A stretch of 64,000 nt of DNA from Candidatus Kapaibacterium sp. (GTDB lineage Bacteria; Bacteroidota; Ignavibacteria; Kapaibacteriales; UBA2268), in assembly GCA_023957315.1 (NCBI GenBank), contig JAMLHE010000006.1, forward strand, positions 134,408 through 198,407, in the 5' to 3' direction. Position numbers and translations under genes: made by a program. Position 1 is the stretch's first letter; each line of letters opens with the position of its first letter. This document shows positions 35,745 through 45,903 of this stretch, in pieces. The notes beneath the pieces are model-generated. The model made no database searches. It was not told the origin of the DNA and was given only the letters and a program-made list of their open reading frames with translations.

Positions 35745-37379
35745 TTACTTAATTTTCTCTGACAAATCTAACAATTTTTTGTCTTTCGGAAACAATTCTA
35801 AACCAATCTGAAGATATTTTTTTGCATTTTCTATATCATTCAACTTCAAATATACCTCCACAAGATGCAAACAAATCTCAGCCGACGCAGATTCAGCTTT
35901 TTCGTAAGACTTTAACAAATACTCAAGAGCTATATCATATTTCCCCATTTTGAACATTATCCAACCGTACGTGTCGAGATAAGACGCGTTATCGGGGTCT
36001 TCCTTCAAAGACAATTCTGACATTTTCAGAGCATTGTGCAAATCAATGTTCTGCTCCGAAAGTGTATAAGCATAATTATTATTCAACAAAGCATTATCAG
36101 GTATAATCATCATTGCCTTTTTGTAATATTGATTCGATTTATCGTAATCGTCCAACTCATGATAAATATAACCAAGATTAGACAATATATCGGCATTATC
36201 TCTATCTAACTTTAATGCTTGTAACATTAAGTTTTCAGCACTTTGATAATCATCAGTTTGCATATATGCAATTCCGAGAAAATAATGATAACGCATATCA
36301 TCTTCGCCACCATCAAAATCCTTCAAAAATTCGATGACTTTGTCCCATCTGCCGGAAAACACATAAATTTGAGCAATTTCAACGGCATTGAATGATTCAT
36401 TTTCACCGTTTTTGAGCAAGAAATCCAAGAACTTATCAGCTTTGACAGTATCGCCTATTTGCTGATTAACAGCTCCGCCGACAAATTGCATGAATTCTTC
36501 AAATTGGAATCTGTTATCAATCCGCTCTACATATCTTTTGGCTTGCGTTGTGTCAGTTTCGAACGAATTCATCAAAAAATATGCACCAACTCGCGAATAC
36601 ATTGATTTCACATCCTCAAAGTTCCACTTTTTTTCAGACGAAAAAACCAAGTCTAATGCACTTTCAACGTTTTTGTTTTCCAAATAAAAATCAAGCAGTA
36701 CACTATACGGATTGAAATTATCCGGTGCTTTTGCAATCATTTTCATTAGGGTTTTCTTTTGGTTTACAGTGTCTTTCAATGACTTCGAAATTTCCGATAT
36801 TCGGTACAATGTAAACAAGTCTAATTTATCGTCAGGGACTTTGGAATAGTACTCTAGTGCTTTGTGTTTGTCTGTATATTCATAAACACTTGCGATATAA
36901 ATCAAAAGTTCATCTTTGCCGAATTTTTCGTAACTATATTCAAGTGTTTGAATGGCTTCATCGTATCTTCGCAGTGGAATAAGAATTTCAACTAATAGCA
37001 AGTAAGCGGGTTCAAATTCCGGGTCTAATTTGATAGCATTGCTGATAGCTTCATGAGCTAATTCAAATTTGTACAAATTCCTGTATGAATTGGCTAATGC
37101 AAGATAAATTCCCGGGCTTTGGTCGTATCGCAATGCCTCTTGAAATTCGATTGCCGAGAGAGCAAATTCGCCTTGATTTTGGAGAGTTGACCCACGGACT
37201 ACGTGACTAATCGCTGCTTTTTGCAATTTAGTAGTGTCAACCTTCATAATGAAACCTTTGGCTAAAATATTCGAAATGTCGTATTTCGTGGTTTTGGGTG
37301 AGCTTGAACAAGCACCTAATAATACAAGTACAGAAATTGAGAAGATTTTTAGGAATGTCAGTCTTTTTGTATATTTCAT
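35745..37379 (-). CDS. TPR-repeat lipoprotein
   Basis: The 544 residues start with a lipoprotein signal (lipobox LGAC, about residue 24) and contain roughly 12 TPR units, clearest in DADILSNLGYIYHELDDYDK-type helices and in SYLDTYGWIMFKMGKYDIAL. It is predicted to be membrane-anchored in the periplasm as a scaffold. It lies between the giant YD-repeat protein (50 nt) and motA (34 nt), so it is probably in one operon with both. Confidence 0.83.
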   Translation of the reverse strand: MKYTKRLTFLKIFSISVLVLLGACSSSPKTTKYDISNILAKGFIMKVDTTKLQKAAISHVVRGSTLQNQGEFALSAIEFQEALRYDQSPGIYLALANSYRNLYKFELAHEAISNAIKLDPEFEPAYLLLVEILIPLRRYDEAIQTLEYSYEKFGKDELLIYIASVYEYTDKHKALEYYSKVPDDKLDLFTLYRISEISKSLKDTVNQKKTLMKMIAKAPDNFNPYSVLLDFYLENKNVESALDLVFSSEKKWNFEDVKSMYSRVGAYFLMNSFETDTTQAKRYVERIDNRFQFEEFMQFVGGAVNQQIGDTVKADKFLDFLLKNGENESFNAVEIAQIYVFSGRWDKVIEFLKDFDGGEDDMRYHYFLGIAYMQTDDYQSAENLMLQALKLDRDNADILSNLGYIYHELDDYDKSNQYYKKAMMIIPDNALLNNNYAYTLSEQNIDLHNALKMSELSLKEDPDNASYLDTYGWIMFKMGKYDIALEYLLKSYEKAESASAEICLHLVEVYLKLNDIENAKKYLQIGLELFPKDKKLLDLSEKIK

Positions 37380-37429
37380 TTATGTTTGCGTCTTTTGGAT
37401 TTTTTAATAAAAGTTTATGTAAAAATAGA

Positions 37430-40400
37430 TTAACGTAGAAAACGAAAATAATTTTGATAAATGGGTCTAATATTTCTTAAATTCAAATCATCAAGAGTAT
37501 CGAATCTGTATGGTAGTTCAATTTTTCTGTCGTATTTCCATCTTGTGTCTAACTTATCATTGTAGTCTAAACGCAACATTTTGGACATGACATTTGCAAT
37601 GTTATCTTCCTTCAATCTTAAGAAATCATAAAAAACCTTCGGTACATGATTGATGCCTTCCGGTATATCGAAATTTGGCTTATACAGTTTAAATCCAGGA
37701 TTGAATATGTTTATATGATGTTTTGAATTCGTCCGGTTTTCCAAGATTTCCTGTTGAAACAGTTCAAAATTTTCTTGAAGACTTTTCAAGGATTCCTGCC
37801 ACTGGTCTATGGGTTCTGAAGCATCAACCACAAAACGAACATAATCATTTTGGCGCATGATAGAATCCATCATTACGAAATCAATGCAAATAGGAGAGAT
37901 GTCTGTAATATTTGACGGTAACTCATATTGGCCGGTTGATAAAAGTTTGTCAATCAATTTGAGGATTCGTACGAATTGGTCGTCATCATCGAATTCTAAA
38001 AATGTCATCAAACTTAAAATATTCTCGATTCGATTGCTTGAGTAACGAGGAATTTTTTTATAATCATTAATTATTGGCTCCAAATATGCTTGTTGGAATA
38101 TGGTATCGATAAGTTGCTCCATCCCTGTTGGGAGGATTTCAAATACGGGCTTTGTGTTGTTTGATGCTTTAACAATCAAATCAGTATTAATAACTTTCGG
38201 ACCTAAGAAATTGAATTTTGTTGAATATTGGTTAAAATCGCTTCGTACTTTATAAGTCTGAAAATGATTGTATTGTAGATTTAGTTCCTCATCAATCATT
38301 TCCCCTATTAAGTTGTCTCTCTTGATTTGCTCTACTATTTTACTATGCTTGTCGGTACTTCCGATTACCAAATCTGAATCAACATAATATTTGATTATGT
38401 CGCTCAAATCGGGTTTTGATTTCATCTTTCTAAGTGTAGGCAGAAAAGATGAAATCTGTTCTAATCGCTTATTGCGAGTGATATAAATTTTGAAATCTTT
38501 ATGATAGAAATCGACTCCGTCATAATACAAGTGCGTTTCCGGTATAGAAACTAAGTTCCTGAATTTATATAATTGATTTGGAGAATTTGATTCATCAACC
38601 TCGTCATAAGCAAAATATTCGGAAAAAATAATCGAATCAGCCGATGAATAAGCGAGCACATTGCCAAAAGCATCTTTTATCAATTGGTTTGGACTGCCCA
38701 AAGAATCATATGAAAATAAGATTTCATGATTATCGAATAGTTTATAAAAAAAGTTGCTTACTTTCAAAGAATCACTGTTCTTAGTCAGAGCGAAGTAATT
38801 CGGGGATTGACTTTCGATTGGTATATCAAAATAATGGCTCGTATCTTTGCCAATTGATTTGGATAAGATTCCTTCATTGTTGTAACGGAAAGTGATGAAA
38901 TCGCCATTCGGTGCCGAGTAACCTATTAATTGGTCTTCGTTATTAAAGAAAAATCTGTATTGCTCATCGCCAACAGCTATAGAGCTGATATTCTCAGATT
39001 CATTTGTAAAGATGGTAGCATCGCCAATCTTATGAGGAATATTACTGTTTGAACTGTATTCGTAGTATTTCAATTCTCCATTTTCATTCCTTGATATAAT
39101 TCTGCCGGTATCATCATGATTGTAAATCGTTGAAATATCTTTAGTAGTAACTTTGGTATATTCCGACCATTCGTTATAAGCTAAAGCAAGTAGCGATGTA
39201 TCTGTGTCGCTCGAAATTTTCAACAATCTGTCAGCATTGTCGTAGAAGTAATTATATGATTTGTTCAAAATTCCTGAAGAGTAAATGCTTAGATTGGAGA
39301 GTCTGTTTTTCGAATCATAATCATATCGAACTTCAAAGCCATAATCGTATTGTATGCGTTTTGGCAAATCACTTTTGGTTTTATGGACAATGATTGTTTG
39401 ATTAGCTCCAAATCTGACCGTATCAACTATGAAATTTGTTGCTTTGTTAATTTGAATCAAACTCTCGCCATTAACCGATAATGATTTCAAGTTATCGAGA
39501 TTATCATATTGGTAAGTAACTATATTTTCTTGTCCGCCTGATAGTTTCTTTAAGTGATGCAACCTATCAGCTTTATCATATTCATAAGTTATCAGTTCAA
39601 TATCGGGACTTGTTCGTGAAATCGTTTCAGTTTGCCCAATGCCAGTGTAAGTATAATCAAATTCGTTATCTGCTTGGTCAAATCGAATTTTCAATCTGTT
39701 CCATTCATCATATTCAAAAAAGTTATCAAACCCTGTCGGGAAATCTTTTATAATCAAATTTGAGTTTCCATCATAGAAGTAAGCGTATTTTTTGCCGTCT
39801 TTTACGATACTTTGCAAGTTGATTTTCGTATCGTAGAGGAAATCGTATTTCAATGAATTATAATCGAAAAATTCAAGTTCGCCTGATGGTGAAAATTTGG
39901 AAGTGATTAAATTTTTGTTTGAGTGACTGATACGTGTCAAGTGGTGGTTTGCATCATAAAAATAATTATAAGTGCCGATTGCCGGAATTGAAACTGAAGT
40001 TACATTTTGATTCAAGTTGAAATTTACAGTTGACTGGAGCACATTGTTAACTCGTGTTTCAAACAAACTATTGCTTGAGTTGATAGCAAATTCGACACCA
40101 TCGCTACTTAATGAACTCGGTTTCAATTGTTTACCGTTGTAGTTGTACACATTCATTGATGAGCTGTTTGTGTAGTTACTTATCCTACCATACTTATCTT
40201 CCCGATAGAAATAATTTGTATCACCGTTTTGAGTAGTGCTAATCTTATTGCCAAAATTATCAAATCTCGAATTGATTGTTCGTCCGATTCTGTCAATTTT
40301 GCTTACAATTCTATAATAATTATCCAATCTAAATGTGGTAGTATCACCGGTTTTATCGTACATTTTGAAATCATTAGCTTGCTTATTGTATCTGAAATTT

Positions 40401-43400
40401 AGTAGGTAATCGTTTGGCGAAATTATCGAAGTAAGGTTACCTAACCCATTATATTGAAATTCAAAATTGTTTCCCATCGGTTCAGCAATACTTATGATTT
40501 CTCCAACTGAATTGTAGCCGAATTGCAAGGAATCAAATCTATTTACTACAAATGTGATTGGTCGCCTTGCTTTATCATATCGAATCAAAAATTCCGCGTT
40601 AGTCCTATCAATAAAACTTGAAATTTCGCCACTATTCATATATAAGAACAGTTCAGAAGTGCCATCGTGAAAGTTTTTTCTTAATATTCTGCCAATTTTA
40701 TCACGGAAATAGTGGATGGATGTATTATCAAAATCTGTTTTTTGGTTTGGCATTCCTAAGTGATTGTTGCTGAAATTGATTTTGTAATCAGTCATAAAGG
40801 TATAGGAATTCACAAACCCGAAATTATCATAAGTCATTCTTGAAAATGGCGTCCCATTCAAATCTACTGAGACAAGTTTTCCGTTCAGATAGTTGGCAGA
40901 TAAGTCGAAGTCATACATTTGAATGCTCTTAATGCGATTATTTTGATTCGTTATTTTCAATGTATCATTTAATTCATTTACAATTTGTGCCAGATTCAAA
41001 TCACTGTCATACGAAAAGTACTTTGAGCTGGTTGCATCATAGACTTTCGACAGAAGACCAAAAGGATTATATTCAAAATTTGTTAAAGAGCCTCTTTCAG
41101 TTATTGTTTGGATTTTCTGCCCATACTGATTGTAAATATATCGAATGGAATCAGTTCCGGGGAAACTAACTTTAGATATTAAGTCATTTTCATATTGAAA
41201 AGCGATCGGTCTATTTTCACTATCAACATAATTTGAAATATCACCATGTACATTATATAATATTGCTGTCGAATTCAAATTTGGGTTAATGATTGAAATC
41301 AAATTTCCTATTGGGCTGTAGTTCAAAGAGAATCTGTTATTATCGCCATTTGTATAAGAACTGATTAATAAGCTATTGCTATATGTAAGTCCAAATTTCA
41401 ACCCATCAGCAAAAATTTCGCTCAATCTCTCAGAATCATCATAATAAATTCTCATCTCGTCGTTTGCGGCATTTGTTGCAGACATCAGCTTATAAAAGTC
41501 ATTGAAATTATATGTATAATTGAAGTTATTGTAAAAACTGATTGACATACTTCCGGGTGATGTCAGCAATTTATGAGTAGTGCCGTTTTGAGTGATTTGC
41601 TTTAATGAACCTATGGCATTGTATTCATAATTTATTTTTTGTAAGTCTTGATTTACAATTTCACTAACTTTACCTAACTGGTTATATGAATAAGTTAGAA
41701 GGTTGTGATTGTTTTTTTTGATGTCTGATAGCCTATTCATTTTATCATACGTGAACGCCATTACATTCAGCCCTTTGTCAGTGCTTGACACTTTTCGGAG
41801 GGAATTGTATTTATACTGTATGGGTGTGCCATTGTTGATTGATATAGATTTGGCTAATCCATTAAGGTCGTATTCAAAACCAATGTGAAGTTGTCCCGGC
41901 TTGTTTAGTGCGATTAGATTTCCAAATAAGTCATAGTTGAAAGTAGCAATAGTTTGTGAATTGCGTATAACATTTTCGAGATTGTTCAAAAAGTTATATT
42001 GAAATACATATTGAACATTGGAAGGAGTAACATAGTTAGTCAGGTTGGAAAAGACATCATATTGGAATAGTTTTGTACCATTTGGATTTGAATATGAGAT
42101 AAGTCTTGATAATTTATCATACAAAAATTTTTCTTGGAATCCTAAGATTGTTCTTTCTGTCATTTCATTATTTAGATTATAAGTCAAGTTCGAAACTAAG
42201 TTATTACCAATATATTCTCTTATCAAATTGCCCCTATCGTCGTATTCGTACTTGTATTCAACATTATTGAAGTCGAGCAATGAGCCAAGTTTTCGATTTT
42301 TATCAAAGACTAATTGAGCTTGAGTTGATATTGGGGTTTGGAATTTAATTGTATCGAAACTTTTGTAATCGGCAATGAACTCCGGTAAATTACCGATTTT
42401 GAATGATTTTGGTCTCCCCGCCGAATCATATAAAAAACTGACGGCGACTCCATCATTAAGTATGACTTTTGATAAATTCGAGCCATTGACATATTCAAAC
42501 TGTCTTGAACTATTATTTGGGTAAGCAATTTTGGTGAACAAGCCTTTGAAATTGTTCTCGAACATATAAATTATCCGGTCCGGTTGTGTAAATGAGGAAA
42601 AATTGCATAGTTGGTCATAGCGGAAATCATAGAGGATATTGTCAGAAAAAAGTATTCGAGTTGGATTTCCTTTAGTATCGTTATCAAATCTTATGCGGAC
42701 CTCATCAATTTCGAAACTTTTCAATATGCCTTTGCTGTCAAAGCCAAAATCAAAATTTTTATTACCATCTGATATTGCATTTATGATTCCCAGTTCATTT
42801 CGGATAAATTTCCATTTATTTGTTTCAGCATCTGTATATTCCAATAGATTTCCAAAAGAATCATACGAGTACAGAGATTGTCTATTCAGAGGATTGATTG
42901 ACATAGTAAGTAAACCCAAATCGTTGTAGAAAAATCTGCTTGTGGATTCGCCGGGATTTTCAATTGCCGTCAGCTCGTATTTTTCATTATAGCTATGCAA
43001 CACTGTGGAACCGTTTGATTTCGTAATTCGAGTAGTCCTGAAAAGTGTGTCTGAATCAAATTTGTAAAAGCTGCCATTCGGCAAAATTACTTTAAACGCT
43101 CCTTTGGCTCTATTGCTTTCAAAGCTGTATTTTACATTGCTGCCGAGCGTCAAATTTTTCACTGAAAGGTCTGATTCATACTCAACATTGATGCTGTTTC
43201 CTGCGGGATAAATTATTTTGCTTAACAAGTTGCAATCATCGTACTCATACCTATAAATCGAAGCATCGGGATAAGTAACTTTTACGAGATTATCTGACTC
43301 ATCATAGTCATAGCTTATTTCAAGAGTATCACCAAATCTCAGTTTTTTCAGCTTTTCATCAGTATAGCTCAAAGTCAGTTTGTTGCCTGATGGAAATAGA

Positions 43401-44047
43401 ACCTGTGTCAATCTGTTTTGTTCGTACTGCAAATTGATTTCATTTCCGAAATTATCAACTATATTGCTGACATAATGATTATCAGGCTCATTGAAATGGT
43501 AATAAACTAGTCCTGTATTTTTTATATCATCGTTTGTAATACTTGAATATGAATACTTACTATTAGAGAGATTGAGCTTACCGGTAGCACCATAAATAGG
43601 GTGGAAGCTTGAATCAACTTTTTGGAATAACTCCGTTTTGTCGTCAGAGAGCACTATCATAACATTCTTATTGACATTGTTCGTGCAATATCTTATGTTA
43701 TACGAAAATTGCCATTTTGCTCCAAATCTTCCGTTGAAAGAGCTAAGACTATTATAGGTGAATTTTGCATTAATCGGAAAGCCAATTTCATTACTTCGGA
43801 AATCGGTTCTTGAGTAAAGTAGATTACCAGTTACAGTATTTACCAATAGCTGCACATGCTCTTTGTCAAGTCCCGGAGCAGGGCTTACAAAGTGCTGAAA
43901 ATGATACTTGCCTCTTGTCATAGAGCCAATCTGAGGGTCCGAAATAATCGAATCACCATGATTAATGCTAAAATCCGATTGCGATATAAGTGCCTTATCC
44001 GCATACAGGAAAATTAACAAAATAAATATGGTATTAAACTTCATCAT
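37430..44047 (-). CDS. Giant secreted YD-repeat (RHS-like) protein
   Basis: The 2205 residues begin with a Sec signal peptide (cleavage near ALISQS). From about residue 130 to 1830 the protein is built of YD/RHS repeats (many Y-x-Y-D-x2-[GN]-x-L/I units such as YEYDDRGNLI and YDLFGNLIAL), which in known members fold into a large beta shell. Near residue 1835 a worn form of the RHS core (YKFRNLVSIPETHLYYDG) is visible; the usual RYYDPxxGRF and DPxG cleavage motifs are absent. The last 370 residues are mostly helical and match no toxin family I know. No T9SS sorting domain is present. It has its own promoter and may lead the TPR-motA-motB-regulator operon. Confidence 0.88.
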   Translation of the reverse strand: MMKFNTIFILLIFLYADKALISQSDFSINHGDSIISDPQIGSMTRGKYHFQHFVSPAPGLDKEHVQLLVNTVTGNLLYSRTDFRSNEIGFPINAKFTYNSLSSFNGRFGAKWQFSYNIRYCTNNVNKNVMIVLSDDKTELFQKVDSSFHPIYGATGKLNLSNSKYSYSSITNDDIKNTGLVYYHFNEPDNHYVSNIVDNFGNEINLQYEQNRLTQVLFPSGNKLTLSYTDEKLKKLRFGDTLEISYDYDESDNLVKVTYPDASIYRYEYDDCNLLSKIIYPAGNSINVEYESDLSVKNLTLGSNVKYSFESNRAKGAFKVILPNGSFYKFDSDTLFRTTRITKSNGSTVLHSYNEKYELTAIENPGESTSRFFYNDLGLLTMSINPLNRQSLYSYDSFGNLLEYTDAETNKWKFIRNELGIINAISDGNKNFDFGFDSKGILKSFEIDEVRIRFDNDTKGNPTRILFSDNILYDFRYDQLCNFSSFTQPDRIIYMFENNFKGLFTKIAYPNNSSRQFEYVNGSNLSKVILNDGVAVSFLYDSAGRPKSFKIGNLPEFIADYKSFDTIKFQTPISTQAQLVFDKNRKLGSLLDFNNVEYKYEYDDRGNLIREYIGNNLVSNLTYNLNNEMTERTILGFQEKFLYDKLSRLISYSNPNGTKLFQYDVFSNLTNYVTPSNVQYVFQYNFLNNLENVIRNSQTIATFNYDLFGNLIALNKPGQLHIGFEYDLNGLAKSISINNGTPIQYKYNSLRKVSSTDKGLNVMAFTYDKMNRLSDIKKNNHNLLTYSYNQLGKVSEIVNQDLQKINYEYNAIGSLKQITQNGTTHKLLTSPGSMSISFYNNFNYTYNFNDFYKLMSATNAANDEMRIYYDDSERLSEIFADGLKFGLTYSNSLLISSYTNGDNNRFSLNYSPIGNLISIINPNLNSTAILYNVHGDISNYVDSENRPIAFQYENDLISKVSFPGTDSIRYIYNQYGQKIQTITERGSLTNFEYNPFGLLSKVYDATSSKYFSYDSDLNLAQIVNELNDTLKITNQNNRIKSIQMYDFDLSANYLNGKLVSVDLNGTPFSRMTYDNFGFVNSYTFMTDYKINFSNNHLGMPNQKTDFDNTSIHYFRDKIGRILRKNFHDGTSELFLYMNSGEISSFIDRTNAEFLIRYDKARRPITFVVNRFDSLQFGYNSVGEIISIAEPMGNNFEFQYNGLGNLTSIISPNDYLLNFRYNKQANDFKMYDKTGDTTTFRLDNYYRIVSKIDRIGRTINSRFDNFGNKISTTQNGDTNYFYREDKYGRISNYTNSSSMNVYNYNGKQLKPSSLSSDGVEFAINSSNSLFETRVNNVLQSTVNFNLNQNVTSVSIPAIGTYNYFYDANHHLTRISHSNKNLITSKFSPSGELEFFDYNSLKYDFLYDTKINLQSIVKDGKKYAYFYDGNSNLIIKDFPTGFDNFFEYDEWNRLKIRFDQADNEFDYTYTGIGQTETISRTSPDIELITYEYDKADRLHHLKKLSGGQENIVTYQYDNLDNLKSLSVNGESLIQINKATNFIVDTVRFGANQTIIVHKTKSDLPKRIQYDYGFEVRYDYDSKNRLSNLSIYSSGILNKSYNYFYDNADRLLKISSDTDTSLLALAYNEWSEYTKVTTKDISTIYNHDDTGRIISRNENGELKYYEYSSNSNIPHKIGDATIFTNESENISSIAVGDEQYRFFFNNEDQLIGYSAPNGDFITFRYNNEGILSKSIGKDTSHYFDIPIESQSPNYFALTKNSDSLKVSNFFYKLFDNHEILFSYDSLGSPNQLIKDAFGNVLAYSSADSIIFSEYFAYDEVDESNSPNQLYKFRNLVSIPETHLYYDGVDFYHKDFKIYITRNKRLEQISSFLPTLRKMKSKPDLSDIIKYYVDSDLVIGSTDKHSKIVEQIKRDNLIGEMIDEELNLQYNHFQTYKVRSDFNQYSTKFNFLGPKVINTDLIVKASNNTKPVFEILPTGMEQLIDTIFQQAYLEPIINDYKKIPRYSSNRIENILSLMTFLEFDDDDQFVRILKLIDKLLSTGQYELPSNITDISPICIDFVMMDSIMRQNDYVRFVVDASEPIDQWQESLKSLQENFELFQQEILENRTNSKHHINIFNPGFKLYKPNFDIPEGINHVPKVFYDFLRLKEDNIANVMSKMLRLDYNDKLDTRWKYDRKIELPYRFDTLDDLNLRNIRPIYQNYFRFLR

Positions 44048-44093
44048 AAATTATAGACACAGACTGCTTTTAAATGTTTCATAATCATAATTT

Positions 44094-44123
44094 CAAATAT
44101 AAATATAAAATTTTAGGTGCAAA
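44094..44123 (-). promoter_or_regulatory. Promoter of the YD-repeat protein gene
   Basis: On the minus strand TTTG (plus CAAA 44120-44123), an 18-nt spacer and TATATTTG (plus 44094-44101) match the Bacteroidota consensus. The expected start is about 40 nt before the ATG at 44047. Confidence 0.5.
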
Positions 44124-44155
44124 GCATCGTGACATAATATTTCATAAGAGTAAAA

Positions 44156-44917
44156 ATGAGTTTAAAAGTAATTACTATTGATTTCTGGAACACTTTATTT
44201 GATTCCTCAGGCGGCAAACATCGAAATGCACTACGCTACCACACAATAATGGATGAGATTTCTAATCTCGGAACTGCGGTTACAGATGAAGATTTGGATT
44301 TGGCTCTAAAAGCATCCTGGGAATTTTTCAACAATATTTGGATTAATCAACAAAGGACACCAAAGCCGGTAGAAACCATTGAATTTTTCTGGAGCTTTTT
44401 GAAATTACCATATTCAAAACCTTCAATAGACAAAGTCACACAGGTTTTCTCCGATTCAATATTGAACTATCCACCCAAAATGTTGATAAATGTGAGCGAA
44501 GTTTTGCCTATTTTGGCATCGAAATATAAGTTAGGAATTGTTTCCGATACAGGTTTTACACCGGGGACTACACTTCAGAAACTTATGCAAGACAATGGAA
44601 TACTGCAATATTTCACATCATTCAGCTTTAGTGATGAAACCGGAGTTTCCAAACCACATCCTAAAACTTTTCATAGAGTTTTAGATGAATTTGATGTAAA
44701 GGCTTCGGAAGCATTGCACATTGGCGACATCGAAAAAACCGATATTAAGGGTGCCAAAGAATTAGCTATGATGGCAATCAAATTTTCAGGCGACCCAACC
44801 ACGACACATCGTGATGCAGATAATCTGATAACTATTGCCGATGCGGAGGTTTTTGATTGGATAGACATCCCTCATTGTATCGAATTGCTTGAAAAGAAGA
44901 AAGGGTTGCCTGCATAA
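44156..44917 (+). CDS. HAD-superfamily hydrolase
   Basis: The 253-residue protein has HAD motif I as TIDFWNTLFD (nucleophile Asp9), motif II with Ser/Thr in LGIVSDTG, Lys of motif III in SKPHPKTF, and motif IV HIGDIEKTDIKGAKE. A helical C1-type cap lies between motifs I and II. Members are mostly phosphatases for small phosphorylated metabolites; the substrate cannot be told. The gene is single, and the stop lies inside its terminator hairpin. Confidence 0.88.
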   Translation: MSLKVITIDFWNTLFDSSGGKHRNALRYHTIMDEISNLGTAVTDEDLDLALKASWEFFNNIWINQQRTPKPVETIEFFWSFLKLPYSKPSIDKVTQVFSDSILNYPPKMLINVSEVLPILASKYKLGIVSDTGFTPGTTLQKLMQDNGILQYFTSFSFSDETGVSKPHPKTFHRVLDEFDVKASEALHIGDIEKTDIKGAKELAMMAIKFSGDPTTTHRDADNLITIADAEVFDWIDIPHCIELLEKKKGLPA

Positions 44918-44931
44918 GACAACCCTTTTTT
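44901..44931 (+). terminator. Rho-independent terminator overlapping the HAD gene stop
   Basis: AAGGGTTG (44901-44908) pairs with CAACCCTT (44920-44927), followed by a T-run. The stop codon TAA (44915-44917) lies in the loop, so the last five codons form part of the hairpin. Confidence 0.8.
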
Positions 44932-44952
44932 AAAAAACTCCCAAAATTAAAA

Positions 44953-45468
44953 TTAAGCTCCGAGTTCGCCCTTGATTTGAGCAACCCAAGATTTGATTCT
45001 ATCTTCGGTTTGGTCTTCTTGGTTGTCTTGGTCAATTCCAAGTCCAAAGAATTTGCCATTTTCTGCCAATCCGGCAGAAGTTGTAAATTCATAGCCGTCA
45101 GTGGGCCAATACCCAAAGATTGAACCACCATTTTTGAGAACCGGCTTTCCGAGAATGCCAATAGCATCAAGGAAGTTGTCAGGATAACCGTCTTGGTCGC
45201 CAAGACCAACAAATCCAACTTTCTTGCCTGAAAAGTCAAATGATTCAAATTCGCCAAATACAGCATCGAAATCATCTTGCAATTCGCCATCATTCCATGT
45301 TGGTACTGCAATAATGAATTGGTCGTATTTTGCCATGTCATCTACTGAAGCGCTTGACATATCATGAACATCAACTTCAAATCCACTTCCTTTCAACTCT
45401 TTTTCGAGTATTTCAACAACTGTTTCTGTGTTTCCGGTATTTGTACCGAAAAAAATTCCTATCAACAT
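44953..45468 (-). CDS. fldA: Flavodoxin (long-chain type)
   Basis: The 171-residue protein has the FMN phosphate loop FGTNTGNTE at the N-terminus, aromatic FMN stacking segments around VPTWNDGELQDDF and LGDQDGYPDNF, and the inserted loop after LGDQDG that defines long-chain flavodoxins (GYWPTDGYEF). It carries electrons at low potential in place of ferredoxin. It has its own promoter (45531-45561) and a GGAG ribosome-binding site. Confidence 0.94.
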   Translation of the reverse strand: MLIGIFFGTNTGNTETVVEILEKELKGSGFEVDVHDMSSASVDDMAKYDQFIIAVPTWNDGELQDDFDAVFGEFESFDFSGKKVGFVGLGDQDGYPDNFLDAIGILGKPVLKNGGSIFGYWPTDGYEFTTSAGLAENGKFFGLGIDQDNQEDQTEDRIKSWVAQIKGELGA

Positions 45469-45530
45469 AATACATCTCCGGTTTGTGAATTAACAAATAA
45501 TGTTTTTAAAAATTAGTAAAAATCCAATAA

Positions 45531-45561
45531 CAAATATAATTTACGTTACTATAATAGCAAA
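45531..45561 (-). promoter_or_regulatory. Flavodoxin promoter
   Basis: The minus strand has TTTG (plus CAAA 45558-45561), a 19-nt spacer and TATATTTG (plus 45531-45538), a near-perfect Bacteroidota promoter. The -33 box lies in the T-tract of the rpmB terminator, so termination and initiation sites overlap. The leader is about 55 nt. Confidence 0.6.
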
Positions 45562-45590
45562 AAAAAACGCAACCAATTTGGTTGCGTTTT
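45557..45590 (-). terminator. Rho-independent terminator of rpmB
   Basis: AAAACGCAACC (45564-45574) pairs perfectly with GGTTGCGTTTT (45580-45590) around AATTT. Read on the minus strand it is followed by a run of U (plus-strand A residues 45557-45567). Confidence 0.9.
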
Positions 45591-45605
45591 GTAAGTTTTT
45601 TTCAA

Positions 45606-45830
45606 CTATTTGGTTTCCAAATCTTTCAGCATTTGATATAAGCCCTTTTTATCGAGAGTTTTGATTGCTTTAGCAGTAGCTTTAATAGTAATCCAGCGCT
45701 TTTCTTCGGGTAACCAAATACGCTTTTTCTGAAGATTTGGCAAAAATCTTCTGCGTGTCTTATTATGAGCGTGTGATACGTTATTACCCGATATTGGTTT
45801 TGTACCTGTTAATTGACATATTCTTGCCAT
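45606..45830 (-). CDS. rpmB: 50S ribosomal protein L28
   Basis: The 74-residue basic protein starts [20 protein letters not shown], the L28 signature, followed by [18 protein letters not shown]. The zinc-type CxxC pair is absent (a single Cys). It is a monocistronic gene with a strong terminator. Confidence 0.96.
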   Translation of the reverse strand: MARICQLTGTKPISGNNVSHAHNKTRRRFLPNLQKKRIWLPEEKRWITIKATAKAIKTLDKKGLYQMLKDLETK

Positions 45831-45903
45831 GACTTATCCCCATTTATGTTGTTTATTATTACCAAAGATTACAAAAATACACAGAAAGTTTAAAATAAAA
45901 AAA

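Noticed and set aside
37430..44047. Polymorphic toxin with immunity gene
   Set aside because: The RHS cleavage motifs are missing, no toxin fold is recognised at the C-terminus, and the next gene is a long TPR lipoprotein.
44832..45341. Minus-strand open frame overlapping flavodoxin in another frame
   Set aside because: Flavodoxin motifs in the other frame are unambiguous, and this frame crosses into the HAD gene and its terminator.
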